A DNA stretch of 64,000 nucleotides from Limnohabitans sp. Jir72 (GTDB lineage Bacteria; Pseudomonadota; Gammaproteobacteria; Burkholderiales; Burkholderiaceae_C): assembly GCF_003063575.1 (NCBI RefSeq), contig NZ_NESC01000004.1:62001-126000 (forward strand), read 5' to 3'. Position numbers and translations under genes: made by a program. Position 1 is the stretch's first letter. Each line of letters starts with the position of its first letter. Positions 40,715-50,390 of this stretch are shown piece after piece. The notes beneath the pieces are model-generated. The model made no database searches, was not told the origin of the DNA, and saw nothing but the letters and a program-made list of their open reading frames with translations.

Positions 40715-41550
40715 GGCGTGGCCCCGCACAAAGACAAAAGCTTGGGCAGCACGCACTGAGCGTTGCGCCTGCTGGCCTGCGCCAGCGCGTCCAGCGACAC
40801 GCCCCGCACATCGGCCAGCACCTGCGCGATGCGCGGCAACTCGGCCGGGCTGTTGCGGCCTTGCGCCTGGCCCAGTGCGCGCTGCTCGGCGGTCTGGTAG
40901 AGCCAGTGCGGCGGCATGTCGGGGGCATCGGTCTCCAGCACCAGCGCCTGCAAAGGCAGCTCGCGCGCCAGGCGGCGCAATTGCAAAGCCCGCTCATAGC
41001 TGAGCGCACCGCCAAAGCCCAGCGCGAAACCCATTTCCACAAAATGCCCGGCCTGCTGCGCACTGCCATTGAAGGCGTGTGCAATGCCCGACAGCACCGG
41101 GCATTGACGCAGGCCCTTGAGCAACAAGTCTGCCGATCGGCGCACATGCAAGATCACCGGCAAATGGTGTTTTTGCGCCAGCTTCAACTGGGCGGTGTAA
41201 AACAGCCACTGCCGCTCCCGCATGGCGGGCTCGCACAAGGCAGGCACGAAAAAATCCAGCCCGATTTCGCCCACCGCCACCAAGCGCGGGTCGCCCAGGC
41301 GCTCGCTCAAGGCCGCATCCAGCGCCAGCAAATCTTCTTCATGGGCCTGGGGTACGTACAAAGGATGAATGCCCAGTGCATAAGCATCGCCATGGCGCTC
41401 TGCCAATTGCGCCACACCGGCCCAATGCGCGCGTTCCACCGCCGGGATCACGCACAGCGACACCCCTTGTGCACGGGCATGGGCTCTGACCACGTCACGG
41501 TCGGCGTCAAACTCCGCCGCATCCAGATGGCAATGGGTGTCGATCCACAT
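40711..41550 (-). CDS. TatD family hydrolase/DNase
   Basis: MWIDTHCHLDAAEFDADRD, VAVGEIGLDFF, LPVILHVRRS, LETDAPDMPPHW. Confidence 0.92.
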   Translation of the reverse strand: MWIDTHCHLDAAEFDADRDVVRAHARAQGVSLCVIPAVERAHWAGVAQLAERHGDAYALGIHPLYVPQAHEEDLLALDAALSERLGDPRLVAVGEIGLDFFVPALCEPAMRERQWLFYTAQLKLAQKHHLPVILHVRRSADLLLKGLRQCPVLSGIAHAFNGSAQQAGHFVEMGFALGFGGALSYERALQLRRLARELPLQALVLETDAPDMPPHWLYQTAEQRALGQAQGRNSPAELPRIAQVLADVRGVSLDALAQASRRNAQCVLPKLLSLCGATP

Positions 41551-41556
41551 TGCCGC

Positions 41557-42240
41557 TCAAACAGCAGGCTGCAAAACGCCTTTGACCAGGTGCAATTGCC
41601 GATCGCAGCGGGCCGCCAAGGCCTGGTCGTGCGTGACCACCACAAAAGCGGTGCCGCGCTCGCGTGCCAATTGCAGCATCAGCGCGAACACGCCATCGGC
41701 CGTCTCGCGGTCCAGGTTGCCGGTGGGTTCATCGGCCAGCACGCAGGCCGGATCGTTGACCAGCGCCCGGGCCAAGGCCACACGCTGGCGCTCGCCGCCA
41801 GACAGCTCTGAAGGCCGGTGGTGCACGCGATCGGCCAAGCCCACACGCGCCAGCCACTGCGCCGCGACAGCGGCCGCTTCGCCGCGGTCCTGCCTGCGGA
41901 TCCACAGCGGCATGGCCACGTTGTCCTGCGCGCTGAACTCGGGCAAGAGGTGGTGAAACTGGTACACAAAGCCGAGGTAGCGGTTGCGCCACTGGCCTTG
42001 CTCGGCCGCGTTGAGCGCCGAGAGCAATTGGCCCTGCAGTTGCACGCTGCCTTGCGTGGGCGCATCCAGCCCGCCGAGCAAATGCAAGAGGGTGCTCTTG
42101 CCAGAGCCCGAAGCGCCCACAATCGCCAGCGTTTGCCCGGCATGGACTTCCAGGTCCACGCCCTGCAACACCGTCACATCCAGGCGGCCTTCGGTGAAGC
42201 GCTTGGTCAGGCCCTGGGCTTTTAAAACCGTCTTATTCAT
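41557..42240 (-). CDS. lolD: Lipoprotein-releasing ABC transporter ATP-binding protein LolD
   Basis: [52 protein letters not shown]; adjacent to lolC/E. Confidence 0.92.
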   Translation of the reverse strand: MNKTVLKAQGLTKRFTEGRLDVTVLQGVDLEVHAGQTLAIVGASGSGKSTLLHLLGGLDAPTQGSVQLQGQLLSALNAAEQGQWRNRYLGFVYQFHHLLPEFSAQDNVAMPLWIRRQDRGEAAAVAAQWLARVGLADRVHHRPSELSGGERQRVALARALVNDPACVLADEPTGNLDRETADGVFALMLQLARERGTAFVVVTHDQALAARCDRQLHLVKGVLQPAV

Positions 42241-43501
42241 AACGCAGCGCCTCGGCAGGATTCACCTGGCTGGCGCGCCAGCTCGGGTAGAGCGTGGCCA
42301 CAAAAGCCAACACCAAAGAGATCACCGCAATCGGCAGGATGTCGCTGGCCAGCGGCTCGCTGGGCATGCGGCTGATGAGGTAAATATCGCGCGGCAAGAA
42401 GCTGGCGTTGAACAGCTTTTCCAAAGCGGGCACGATCACGTCGATGTTGAAGGCCACCAACAAGCCCAAGAGCAAACCGCTCATGGTGCCGATCACCCCC
42501 ACCGTGGCGCCCTGCACCACAAAAATACCCATGATGCTGCGGGGGCTGGCGCCCAGCGTGCGCAAGATGGCGATGTCGGCACGCTTGTCGGTCACCGTCA
42601 TCACCAGTGTGCTGACCAGGTTGAACGCGGCCACCGCCACGATCAGCGTGAGGATGATGAACATCATGCGTTTTTCAACCTGCACCGCGGCAAACCAGGT
42701 CTTGTTTTGCTGCGTCCAGTCGCGCACCCAAAAGCTGGCACCCAGTTGCAACTGCAAATCACGCGCCACCGCGCGGGCCTCGTGCAAATCCTGGAGCTTG
42801 AGGCGAATGCCCGTGGGCCCCTCCAAGCGGAACATGCGGGCCGCATCGGCCACATGCATCATGGCCAGCGTGGAGTCGTATTCGTAATGCCCCGAATGGA
42901 AGGTCCCGACCACCTGCATTTGCTTCATGCGGGGCACCACTCCGGCCGGCGTGACCTGACCCGAGGGCGAGACCAAGGTGACCGGATCGCCCAACTGCAC
43001 CCCCAGGCTTTGCGCCAAGTCCGCGCCCAACACCATGCCAAACTGCCCGGGCAGCAAGCGCATCAGGCTGGCGCGTTGGGCCTCCGATGCCATGTCGGTC
43101 ACTTCGGGCTCCAAAGCCGGATCGATGCCACGCACCAGCACCCCTTTCATGTCTTCACCACGGGCCAACAAAGCCTGCGCCGTGATGAAAGGCGCCGCAC
43201 CCACCACCTGAGGATGCGCTTTGAGCTTGGCCAGCACCGCAGCCAGGTCCTGCACCGCACCGCCGTCAGCCGCATACACCTCGATGTGTGAGACCACGCC
43301 CAGCATGCGGTCGCGGACCTCTTTCTGAAAACCGTTCATCACGCTCAGCACGATGATCAGGGCGGCCACCCCCAGCGCAATGCCCAGCATGGACACGCCC
43401 GAGATGAAGGAAATGAAACCGTTGCGCCGCGTCGCGCGGCCGGCCCGCGTGTAACGCCAGCCCAGTACGAGTTCGTAGGGAATGTTTTTGAAAAAAGCCA
43501 T
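42233..43501 (-). CDS. Lipoprotein-releasing ABC transporter permease (LolC/LolE)
   Basis: [59 protein letters not shown]. Confidence 0.93.
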   Translation of the reverse strand: MAFFKNIPYELVLGWRYTRAGRATRRNGFISFISGVSMLGIALGVAALIIVLSVMNGFQKEVRDRMLGVVSHIEVYAADGGAVQDLAAVLAKLKAHPQVVGAAPFITAQALLARGEDMKGVLVRGIDPALEPEVTDMASEAQRASLMRLLPGQFGMVLGADLAQSLGVQLGDPVTLVSPSGQVTPAGVVPRMKQMQVVGTFHSGHYEYDSTLAMMHVADAARMFRLEGPTGIRLKLQDLHEARAVARDLQLQLGASFWVRDWTQQNKTWFAAVQVEKRMMFIILTLIVAVAAFNLVSTLVMTVTDKRADIAILRTLGASPRSIMGIFVVQGATVGVIGTMSGLLLGLLVAFNIDVIVPALEKLFNASFLPRDIYLISRMPSEPLASDILPIAVISLVLAFVATLYPSWRASQVNPAEALRYE

Positions 43502-43535
43502 AGACCGCTATTGTGACCAATCGCAGTTGGGGCTT

Positions 43536-44819
43536 TCAGCGGCTGGCCTTGTCCAGCGCCTGGTCGATGTCCCACAAGATGTCGTCCAGATTCTCCAGGC
43601 CGACAGATATGCGCACCATGTCGGGCGGCACGCCAGCGGCCAGTTGCTGGGCGTCGTCGAGCTGGCGGTGGGTGGTGCTGGCCGGGTGGCTGATCAGGGT
43701 GCGGGTGTCGCCGATGTTGACCAGGTGGCTCATGAACTGGGCCGACTCGATGAACTTGACGCCCTGCGCCAGCCCGCCTTTCACGCCAAACGACAGCAGT
43801 CCTGAAGCGCCGCGCATCTGGCGCTGCATCAGGGCATGCTGCGGGTGGTCGGGCAGGCCGGGGTAGTTGACCCAAGCCACACGCGGGTCGGCCTGCAAAA
43901 ATTTGGCCACGCCCAGTGCGTTGTCGCAGTGCTTTTGCATGCGCAGCGGCAGGGTTTCGACGCCTTGCAGAATTTGCCAGGCGCTCATGGGGCTGAGCGA
44001 TGCGCCGAACACGCGCAGGCTTTCCATGCGGCAGCGCATGGAAAAGCCAAAGTCGCCAAAGGTCTCGTAAAACTTCACGCCGTGGTAGCCCTGCGAGGGC
44101 TCGGTCATGCCGGGGAACTTGCCGTTGTCCCACGGGAATTTGCCGCCTTCGACCACCACACCGCCCAGCGTGGTGCCGTGCCCAGCCAGGTATTTGGTGG
44201 CCGAATGCACCACGATGTCGGCCCCCAGCGCCAGCGGATTGCACAGCAGCGGGCTGGGCACGGTGTTGTCGATGATGAGCGGCACGCCGTGCGCATGGGC
44301 CACCTCGGCCACGGCGGCGATGTCCAGCACCACCATGCTCGGGTTGCCCAAGCTCTCGGCGTACACCGCTCGGGTGTTGGGGCGCATGGCGGCGGCAAAG
44401 GCCTCGGGTTTTGTGGCGTCCACAAAGGTGGTCTCGATGCCGAACTTGGCCAGGCTCACGGCCAGCAGCGTGACCGAGCCGCCGTACAAAGCCCCGGCCG
44501 CCACCACATGGTCGCCCGATTGCAAGATGGTCATCAGCGCCATGGTTTCGGCCGCCATGCCCGAGGCACTGGCCACCGCAGCACGCCCGCCTTCGAGCGC
44601 GGCCACACGCTCTTCGAGCACCGCCACCGTGGGGTTGCTCAGGCGCGAATACACATTGCCAAAGGTCTGCAGGTTGAACAGCGACGCCGCGTGCTCGGCG
44701 CTGTCAAACACAAAGCTGCTGGTCTGGTAAATCGGCAAGGCGCGTGCGCCCGTGGCCGCATCGGGGATTTGCCCGGCGTGGATGGCCAGGGTCTCGGGGT
44801 GAAATTGGCGGTCGGTCAT
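43536..44819 (-). CDS. metY: O-acetylhomoserine aminocarboxypropyltransferase (Cys/Met metabolism PLP enzyme)
   Basis: [63 protein letters not shown]. Confidence 0.9.
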   Translation of the reverse strand: MTDRQFHPETLAIHAGQIPDAATGARALPIYQTSSFVFDSAEHAASLFNLQTFGNVYSRLSNPTVAVLEERVAALEGGRAAVASASGMAAETMALMTILQSGDHVVAAGALYGGSVTLLAVSLAKFGIETTFVDATKPEAFAAAMRPNTRAVYAESLGNPSMVVLDIAAVAEVAHAHGVPLIIDNTVPSPLLCNPLALGADIVVHSATKYLAGHGTTLGGVVVEGGKFPWDNGKFPGMTEPSQGYHGVKFYETFGDFGFSMRCRMESLRVFGASLSPMSAWQILQGVETLPLRMQKHCDNALGVAKFLQADPRVAWVNYPGLPDHPQHALMQRQMRGASGLLSFGVKGGLAQGVKFIESAQFMSHLVNIGDTRTLISHPASTTHRQLDDAQQLAAGVPPDMVRISVGLENLDDILWDIDQALDKASR

Positions 44820-44907
44820 GGTGTTCGGGTGAAAAAAGTCGGTTCAAAAATGGCAAGTGCAGAGCGATTGATCCGGCCCTGTCAAGAGTTCAATGGTCAA
44901 TGATTTT

Positions 44908-44981
44908 GTAGGTCGGCGGCTTTAGCCCCGACAAGTGGCCGCGACCAACCAGCACTGTCGGAGCTAAAGCTGCCGACCTAC
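44908..44981. repeat. REP-like inverted repeat (family B, GTAGGTCGGCGGCTTTAGCCCCGACA)
   Basis: Arms gtaggtcggcggctttagccccgaca (44908-44933) and tgtcggagctaaagctgccgacctac (44956-44981). Confidence 0.8.
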
Positions 44982-45032
44982 GGGGGCGCGGTGCAGAAGA
45001 TGCAAACATCTGGCCTGATCCATAAGAAGCCT

Positions 45033-45500
45033 TCACACCAACCGCCGCGCCGAGATGACGCCGGTGTTCACACCCACCCAGTTCAGCCCCCCGAACAGCC
45101 GGGCGTGTTCGATCTTCACGCAGCGGTTGCTCACCGAATCCAGCCCGGCTTGCCGGGCCAGCGCATCGGCCTCGGGGTTGGCCACGCCCAGCTGCTGCCA
45201 AAAACACCGCGCCCCGATTTGCACCGCTTGTTCGGCAATCGGCAACACGTCTTCGGCGCGGCGAAACACGTCAACCATGTCCACCTTAAAAGGGATGTCG
45301 CCCAGGCTGGCATAACAAGTCTCGCCCAGCACGGGCGTGCCCGCATAGCGCGGGTTCACGGGCACGATCTTGAAGCCATGCGACTGCATGTACTTGGCAG
45401 CGAAATAGCTGGGCCGGTGCCACTCAGCCGACAAGCCCACCACGGCGATGGTGGGGCACGTTTTGAAGATGCGCCGCAGCGCGTGCAAATCGTTGTGCAT
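45033..45500 (-). CDS. CoA-binding (Rossmann) domain protein, YccU-like
   Basis: TIAVVGLSAEWHRPSYFAAKYMQSHGFKIVPVNPRYAG, WQQLGVANPEADALARQAGLDSVSNRCVKIEHARL. Confidence 0.85.
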   Translation of the reverse strand: MHNDLHALRRIFKTCPTIAVVGLSAEWHRPSYFAAKYMQSHGFKIVPVNPRYAGTPVLGETCYASLGDIPFKVDMVDVFRRAEDVLPIAEQAVQIGARCFWQQLGVANPEADALARQAGLDSVSNRCVKIEHARLFGGLNWVGVNTGVISARRLV

Positions 45501-45568
45501 GAAAGTCCTTTTGTCTTTTCGGCGTCGTTGCGTTGAAACCTCAAGCTTAAGCGGTGCAAGGATATTTG

Positions 45569-46229
45569 TAGGAGCCTACAGACGATGGTTCTTATCTTTG
45601 CAGGAGCCCACAGACGATGGTTTTTGTCTGTGTAGGAGCCCACAGGCGTTGTTTTTGTCTGTGTAGGAGCCCACCCCTGTGGGCGATTTCACGCACACCG
45701 CCAAGGCAAGCCATCGCCCACAGGGTGGGCTCCTACAAAAGCCATTGAGCTGAATGTCAACGCGATCAGCGGCGAAGGGGTCGCAGGTTCAATACGTCAC
45801 ATGTCCACTGCGCAGGAGCCCACAGGCGATGGTTCTTATCTTTGCAGGAGCCCACAGACGATGGTTTTTGTCTTTGTAGGAGCCCACCCCTGTGGGCGAT
45901 TTCACGCACACCGCCAAGGCAAGCCATCGCCCACAGGGTGGGCTCCTACAAAAGCCATTGAGCTGAATGTCAACGCGATCAGCGACGAAGGGGTCGCAGG
46001 TTCAATACGTCACATGTCCACTGCGCAGGAGCCCACAGGCGATGGTTCTTATCTTTGCAGGAGCCCACAGACGATGGTTTTTGTCTGTGTAGGAGCCCAC
46101 CCCTGTGGGCGATTTCACGCACACCGCCAAGGCAAGCCATCGCCCACAGGGTGGGCTCCTACAAAAGCCATTGAGCTGAATGTCAACGCGATCAGCTGCG
46201 AAGGGGTCGCAGGTTCAATACGTCACATG
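45569..46229. repeat. Tandem array of a 213-bp unit built from REP-like palindromes (family A)
   Basis: The motif taggagcccacccctgtgggcgattt starts at 45664, 45877 and 46090 (213-bp spacing). Each copy has a paired arm atcgcccacagggtgggctcctac, a tail tgaatgtcaacgcgatcag and extra half-palindromes gcaggagcccacagrcgatgg. Confidence 0.93.
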
Positions 46230-47447
46230 TCCACTGCGCTTCATTTGCCGCGAGGCCCAGGTGGCGCTCAGCGACAGCACCCCGCACACCGCCATCACGC
46301 CCAGGTAGTGGCCGCTGTGGTCAAACACCGCGCCCGCCAACACAGGCCCCAGCAAGTTCCCCAGAGCCGCGCCGCTGTAGAGCGTGCCCACCACGCTGGC
46401 CACCGATTTTCCGCCAAAGTAATCCATGCAAATGGCGGGCAAGAGCGACACGATGGAGCCATAGCTCAGGCCAAACCACAGCGCAAACAGCACCAGCATG
46501 GCCTGCCCGCCTGCCGCGCCCCACAGCACATACGACGCGCCCATGGACAGCTGCATCAGCACCAGCGTTTGCGCCCGGCCAAGTCGGTCGGCCAGCAGGC
46601 CAATGGCAAATCGCCCCACCAGACTGCCCACGCCAATCAAGCCCACCAAACCGACGGCAAAGGCCTCGCCCAGACCCAGGTCACGCGCCGAGGCGGACAC
46701 ATGGGCAAAGGGAATGAACATGACGGGTGAGGCCAGCACGGTGGCCAGGTACAGCCAGCGGAAGGTGGGGCTGCGCAAGGTCTCGCGCAAAGTCAGCCCA
46801 GAGGCCGAGCCGCCCGCACCTGGCACGTCAGCGGCAACGCCGGACGCCGCAGGGGCCCGTCGCAGCAAACCCGCCGCCAACAAGCCCAGCACCAAGACCC
46901 CCAAGGCCAGCAGCTGCATGGCGTCGCGCCAGGGCATGGGGCCAATCGCCATGGCCACCAACACCGGCACCAGCAAAGTGCCCGCGCCCACGCCCGAGCT
47001 GGCAATGCCCCCGGCCAGCCCCCGCCGGGTGGTGAACCAAGGCTGCACGCTGGCAATGGACGGGGTGTAGACCAGTGCGATCCCCAGGCCCACCAGCAAA
47101 CCGTAGCTCACGTACACCGCCAACAAGGAAGACGCCCAGCTGGTGGCCAGCAGGCCCAGCGCAATCAAGGCCATGCCCGCCGAGCACACGAGTCGCGGAC
47201 CGAAGCGGTCAGCCAGCATGCCGCCACCCGCGCCCAGCACAAAGTAAACAAAGCCCGACAGCCCAAAAATCCAGGACACATCGGCCCGCTGCGCCGAGAA
47301 TTCGGCCGCGAACGATTCAAAAAACGCCGCGAACGAATACGACACCCCAAAGATCAGCGCCAGGCACACAAAGGTGGCCCACACCACCACCCAGGCGTAG
47401 GGGGTTTCTTTCATGCGGTCTCCGTATTTTTTGAAGGTGTTGGACAT
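46215..47447 (-). CDS. MFS transporter
   Basis: WVVVWATFVCLALIFGVSYSFAAFFESFAAEF...; 12-TM-type ORF; start at MSNTFKKYGDRMKETPYAW. Confidence 0.86.
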   Translation of the reverse strand: MSNTFKKYGDRMKETPYAWVVVWATFVCLALIFGVSYSFAAFFESFAAEFSAQRADVSWIFGLSGFVYFVLGAGGGMLADRFGPRLVCSAGMALIALGLLATSWASSLLAVYVSYGLLVGLGIALVYTPSIASVQPWFTTRRGLAGGIASSGVGAGTLLVPVLVAMAIGPMPWRDAMQLLALGVLVLGLLAAGLLRRAPAASGVAADVPGAGGSASGLTLRETLRSPTFRWLYLATVLASPVMFIPFAHVSASARDLGLGEAFAVGLVGLIGVGSLVGRFAIGLLADRLGRAQTLVLMQLSMGASYVLWGAAGGQAMLVLFALWFGLSYGSIVSLLPAICMDYFGGKSVASVVGTLYSGAALGNLLGPVLAGAVFDHSGHYLGVMAVCGVLSLSATWASRQMKRSGHVTY

Positions 47448-47511
47448 TGTGCCCTCAAGGCATTGGCTCGCCTGTCCATAATGGTTCACCCCAACGCTTG
47501 AGCGCGCACCG

Positions 47512-47655
47512 ATGACACAGGACCCTCGCCCCCCGCACGAATCCAAAAGCCTGGAAGACGTGGTGCTCAAATTCATCGAAAAAAACAACCGCGCCATCTG
47601 GGCGGTGATTTTTGCCACCGCCTTGGCGGTGATCTACGGCATGAACGCCACCTGA
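47512..47655 (+). CDS. Small 47-aa single-TM protein (not in supplied ORF track)
   Basis: MTQDPRPPHESKSLEDVVLKFIEKNNRAIWAVIFATALAVIYGMNAT; soluble head, one hydrophobic segment. Confidence 0.5.
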   Translation: MTQDPRPPHESKSLEDVVLKFIEKNNRAIWAVIFATALAVIYGMNAT

Positions 47656-47711
47656 AGCCCTCCAAGTTCAATGGTTCAAGGTCATTGGGTGGCCTGCGAC
47701 AATCACGACCC

Positions 47712-48662
47712 ATGCACCTGATCATTCCCTTCGCAGCCAGCCACACCCTGACCGGCCCCGAGGTTTGGGCCGGTTTGCAGCTGCCAAATTTACAAGCCCT
47801 GCTGACCCTGCTGCAGCGCCAGCAGGTGCTGCAAGACCCTGAAGCCACACCGCTGCACCTGCCCCACGAACGCTTGCAAGCCCAAGCCTTGGGCTGGGCA
47901 CCTGACGCCCCCACCCTGCCCTGGGCCGCTTGGCACCAAGCGCAACAAGGTCTACCCAGCACTGAACCCCAAGCCTGGATGACGCCCTGCCACTGGCAAA
48001 TCGGCATGGACCAGGTGGTGATGGCCGACCCGGCTCATTTGCACCTGTCCGACGAGGAATCGCAGCACCTTTTGCAAGCCATGCAGCCATTTTTGCAAGA
48101 AGACGGCTTGCAAGTGACTTGGCACAGCGCCTTGCGCTGGCATGCCCAAGGACCGCTGCTAGCAGAACTGAGCACCGCATCGCTCGACCGGGTGATCGAC
48201 CAGAACGTGAAGGACTGGATGCCCGTTGGCTCTGCCGCCCGTCCCCTGCAACGCCTGCAAAGCGAGATGCAGATGCTGCTCTACAACCACCCGGTGAACG
48301 ACGCCCGTGATGCCCGCAGGCAGCACACCGTCAACGCCTTTTGGCTGCACGGCGCAGGCACGCTGCCTGAAGGCACCACGGTCCCGGCGCAGCCCGCCAC
48401 CGTGTCAACCGCCTTGCGATCGGGTGCCTTGCACGGCAACGCGCAGGCTTGGCGGCAAGCCTGGCAGCAACTCGACACCAGCGCCGTGGCCGACTTGCTG
48501 CAACACGTCAAAGCCACGGGCCAAGGCACGCTCAGTCTGTGCAGCGAGCACACGGCCCACACCTACACCGCAGCGCCTGCCGCCTGGCACCAGCGCCTGT
48601 TCAAGCAACTGTTCAACAAAACCACCCCTGCTGCGGCACTTCAAGCCCTCATCACAACCTGA
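47712..48662 (+). CDS. Conserved hypothetical protein upstream of recJ
   Basis: 317-codon ORF (MHLIIPFAASHTLTGPEVWAGLQLPNL...), 7-bp gap to recJ start. Confidence 0.75.
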   Translation: MHLIIPFAASHTLTGPEVWAGLQLPNLQALLTLLQRQQVLQDPEATPLHLPHERLQAQALGWAPDAPTLPWAAWHQAQQGLPSTEPQAWMTPCHWQIGMDQVVMADPAHLHLSDEESQHLLQAMQPFLQEDGLQVTWHSALRWHAQGPLLAELSTASLDRVIDQNVKDWMPVGSAARPLQRLQSEMQMLLYNHPVNDARDARRQHTVNAFWLHGAGTLPEGTTVPAQPATVSTALRSGALHGNAQAWRQAWQQLDTSAVADLLQHVKATGQGTLSLCSEHTAHTYTAAPAAWHQRLFKQLFNKTTPAAALQALITT

Positions 48663-48669
48663 TCACCCC

Positions 48670-50379
48670 ATGAATTTGCTCACCCGAGATGTGCCCCCCC
48701 GCAGCGCCTGGGCGCTGGAACAAGCGGGTATCCACCCCCTGCTGGCCCGCCTGTATGCCGCCCGTGGCGTGCAGTCCAAAGACGAACTCGACGACGCCCT
48801 GAACCTGCTGCTGCCCCCGGCCGGCATGCTGGGCACCACCGAAGCCGCCAAACTGCTGGCCGACGCCATGGCGCAAAACAAGCGCCTGTGCATCGTGGCC
48901 GATTACGACTGCGACGGCGCGACCGCCTGCGCCGTGGGCGTGCGCGGCCTGCGCATGCTGGGTGCCCAAAACGTGAGCTATCTGGTACCCGACCGCGTGA
49001 TCGACGGCTACGGCCTGACCCCGCCGATTGCTCAGCGGGTGCACGCGCAAGGTGCCGATGTGTTGATCACCGTGGACAACGGCATTGCCAGCGTGGCGGG
49101 CGTGCAAGCGGCGCAAGCGCTGGGCCTGCAGGTGCTGGTGACGGACCACCACCTGCCCGGCAGCGAATTGCCCACGGCTGAGGTCATCGTCAACCCCAAC
49201 CAGCCCGGCTGCAGCTTTGTCAGCAAATCCATGGCCGGTGTGGGCGTCATGTTTTATGTGCTGCTGGCCCTTCGGGCTGAGTTGCGCCAGCGCGGCGTGT
49301 TTGACGCGAGCAACCAGCCGCGCCTGGACGCGCTGCTGCCGCTGGTGGCTTTGGGCACCGTGGCCGATGTGGTCAAGCTCGACGCGAACAACCGCCGTTT
49401 GGTGGCACAGGGCCTGCGCCGCGTGCGGGCCGGAGCCTTGCCGCCCGGCATGGCAGCGCTCATGCGCGCAGCGGGCCGCGAAACCGCCAAGGCCACCACC
49501 TTTGATTTTGGCTTTGCCTTAGGCCCGCGCATCAACGCCGCTGGACGCCTGGCTGACATGACGCTGGGCATCGAATGCCTGCTGACCGACGACGCAGGCC
49601 GCGCCGACGAACTGGCCAAACAACTGGATGCGATCAACCGGGAACGCCGCGTGATCGAGGGCGATATGCGAGAGATGGCCATGGAGATGGCCGAATCACT
49701 GTTTGACGAAGGCGACGAGCCGCCGCCTGCCATTTGTGTGTTCGACCCGGACTTTCACGAAGGCGTGGTCGGCATCGTGGCCTCGCGCATCAAGGACAAG
49801 CTGCACCGCCCCACCTTTGTATTCGCGGCCAGCAGCGCACCCGGAAAAGAACACGAACTCAAAGGCTCGGGCCGCTCGATTGCGGGCTTCCATTTGCGCG
49901 ACGCGCTCGACCTGGTGGCCAAACGCGCCCCGGGCGTGCTGCTGCGCTTTGGCGGCCACGCCATGGCGGCGGGTTGCACGATTGCAGAAGAACACCTCGA
50001 TGTGTTCGAGGAAACGCTCAACCAGGTGGCGATGGAGTGGCTGGACGCTGCCACCCTGCAACGCCGCCTGGAAACCGATGGGCCGCTGCCCGCCGAATAC
50101 CGCCGGGTGGATCTGGTGGACATGCTGCACCACGAGGTCTGGGGCCAAGGCTTTGCACCGCCTGTGTTTTGCGAAGAGATCGAGGTGGTCTCGCAGCGGC
50201 TGGTGGGTGAGAAACACCTGTCGCTCAAGATGAAACACCAGGGCCAGCCGGTCGACGGCATCTGGTTTGGCCGCACCGAGCCTTTGCCCTCACGCGTCAA
50301 ACTGGCCTATAGGCTCGATGCCGACGAATGGCAAGGCCAAAAACGCGTGCGTTTTCTGGTGGAAGGCGCCGAGGATTGA
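48670..50379 (+). CDS. recJ: Single-stranded-DNA-specific exonuclease RecJ
   Basis: CIVADYDCDGATACAVGVRGLRMLG, ITVDNGIASVAGVQAA, VTDHHLPGSELP, RSIAGFHLRDALDLV. Confidence 0.95.
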   Translation: MNLLTRDVPPRSAWALEQAGIHPLLARLYAARGVQSKDELDDALNLLLPPAGMLGTTEAAKLLADAMAQNKRLCIVADYDCDGATACAVGVRGLRMLGAQNVSYLVPDRVIDGYGLTPPIAQRVHAQGADVLITVDNGIASVAGVQAAQALGLQVLVTDHHLPGSELPTAEVIVNPNQPGCSFVSKSMAGVGVMFYVLLALRAELRQRGVFDASNQPRLDALLPLVALGTVADVVKLDANNRRLVAQGLRRVRAGALPPGMAALMRAAGRETAKATTFDFGFALGPRINAAGRLADMTLGIECLLTDDAGRADELAKQLDAINRERRVIEGDMREMAMEMAESLFDEGDEPPPAICVFDPDFHEGVVGIVASRIKDKLHRPTFVFAASSAPGKEHELKGSGRSIAGFHLRDALDLVAKRAPGVLLRFGGHAMAAGCTIAEEHLDVFEETLNQVAMEWLDAATLQRRLETDGPLPAEYRRVDLVDMLHHEVWGQGFAPPVFCEEIEVVSQRLVGEKHLSLKMKHQGQPVDGIWFGRTEPLPSRVKLAYRLDADEWQGQKRVRFLVEGAED

Positions 50380-50390
50380 TGTGATCCACC

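Noticed and set aside
45569-46235. CRISPR-like look of repeated 20-30 bp blocks
   Set aside because: Spacing is irregular inside the unit, the 'spacers' are themselves repeated, the unit is 213 bp and palindromic, and no cas gene is present
45801-46730. 309-aa ORF with 71-aa repeats (MSTAQEPTGDGSYLCRSPQTMVFVFVGAHPCGRFH...)
   Set aside because: It is the 213-bp (3 x 71) REP array read in one frame and then runs antisense through the MFS gene; the in-frame repetition follows from the unit length
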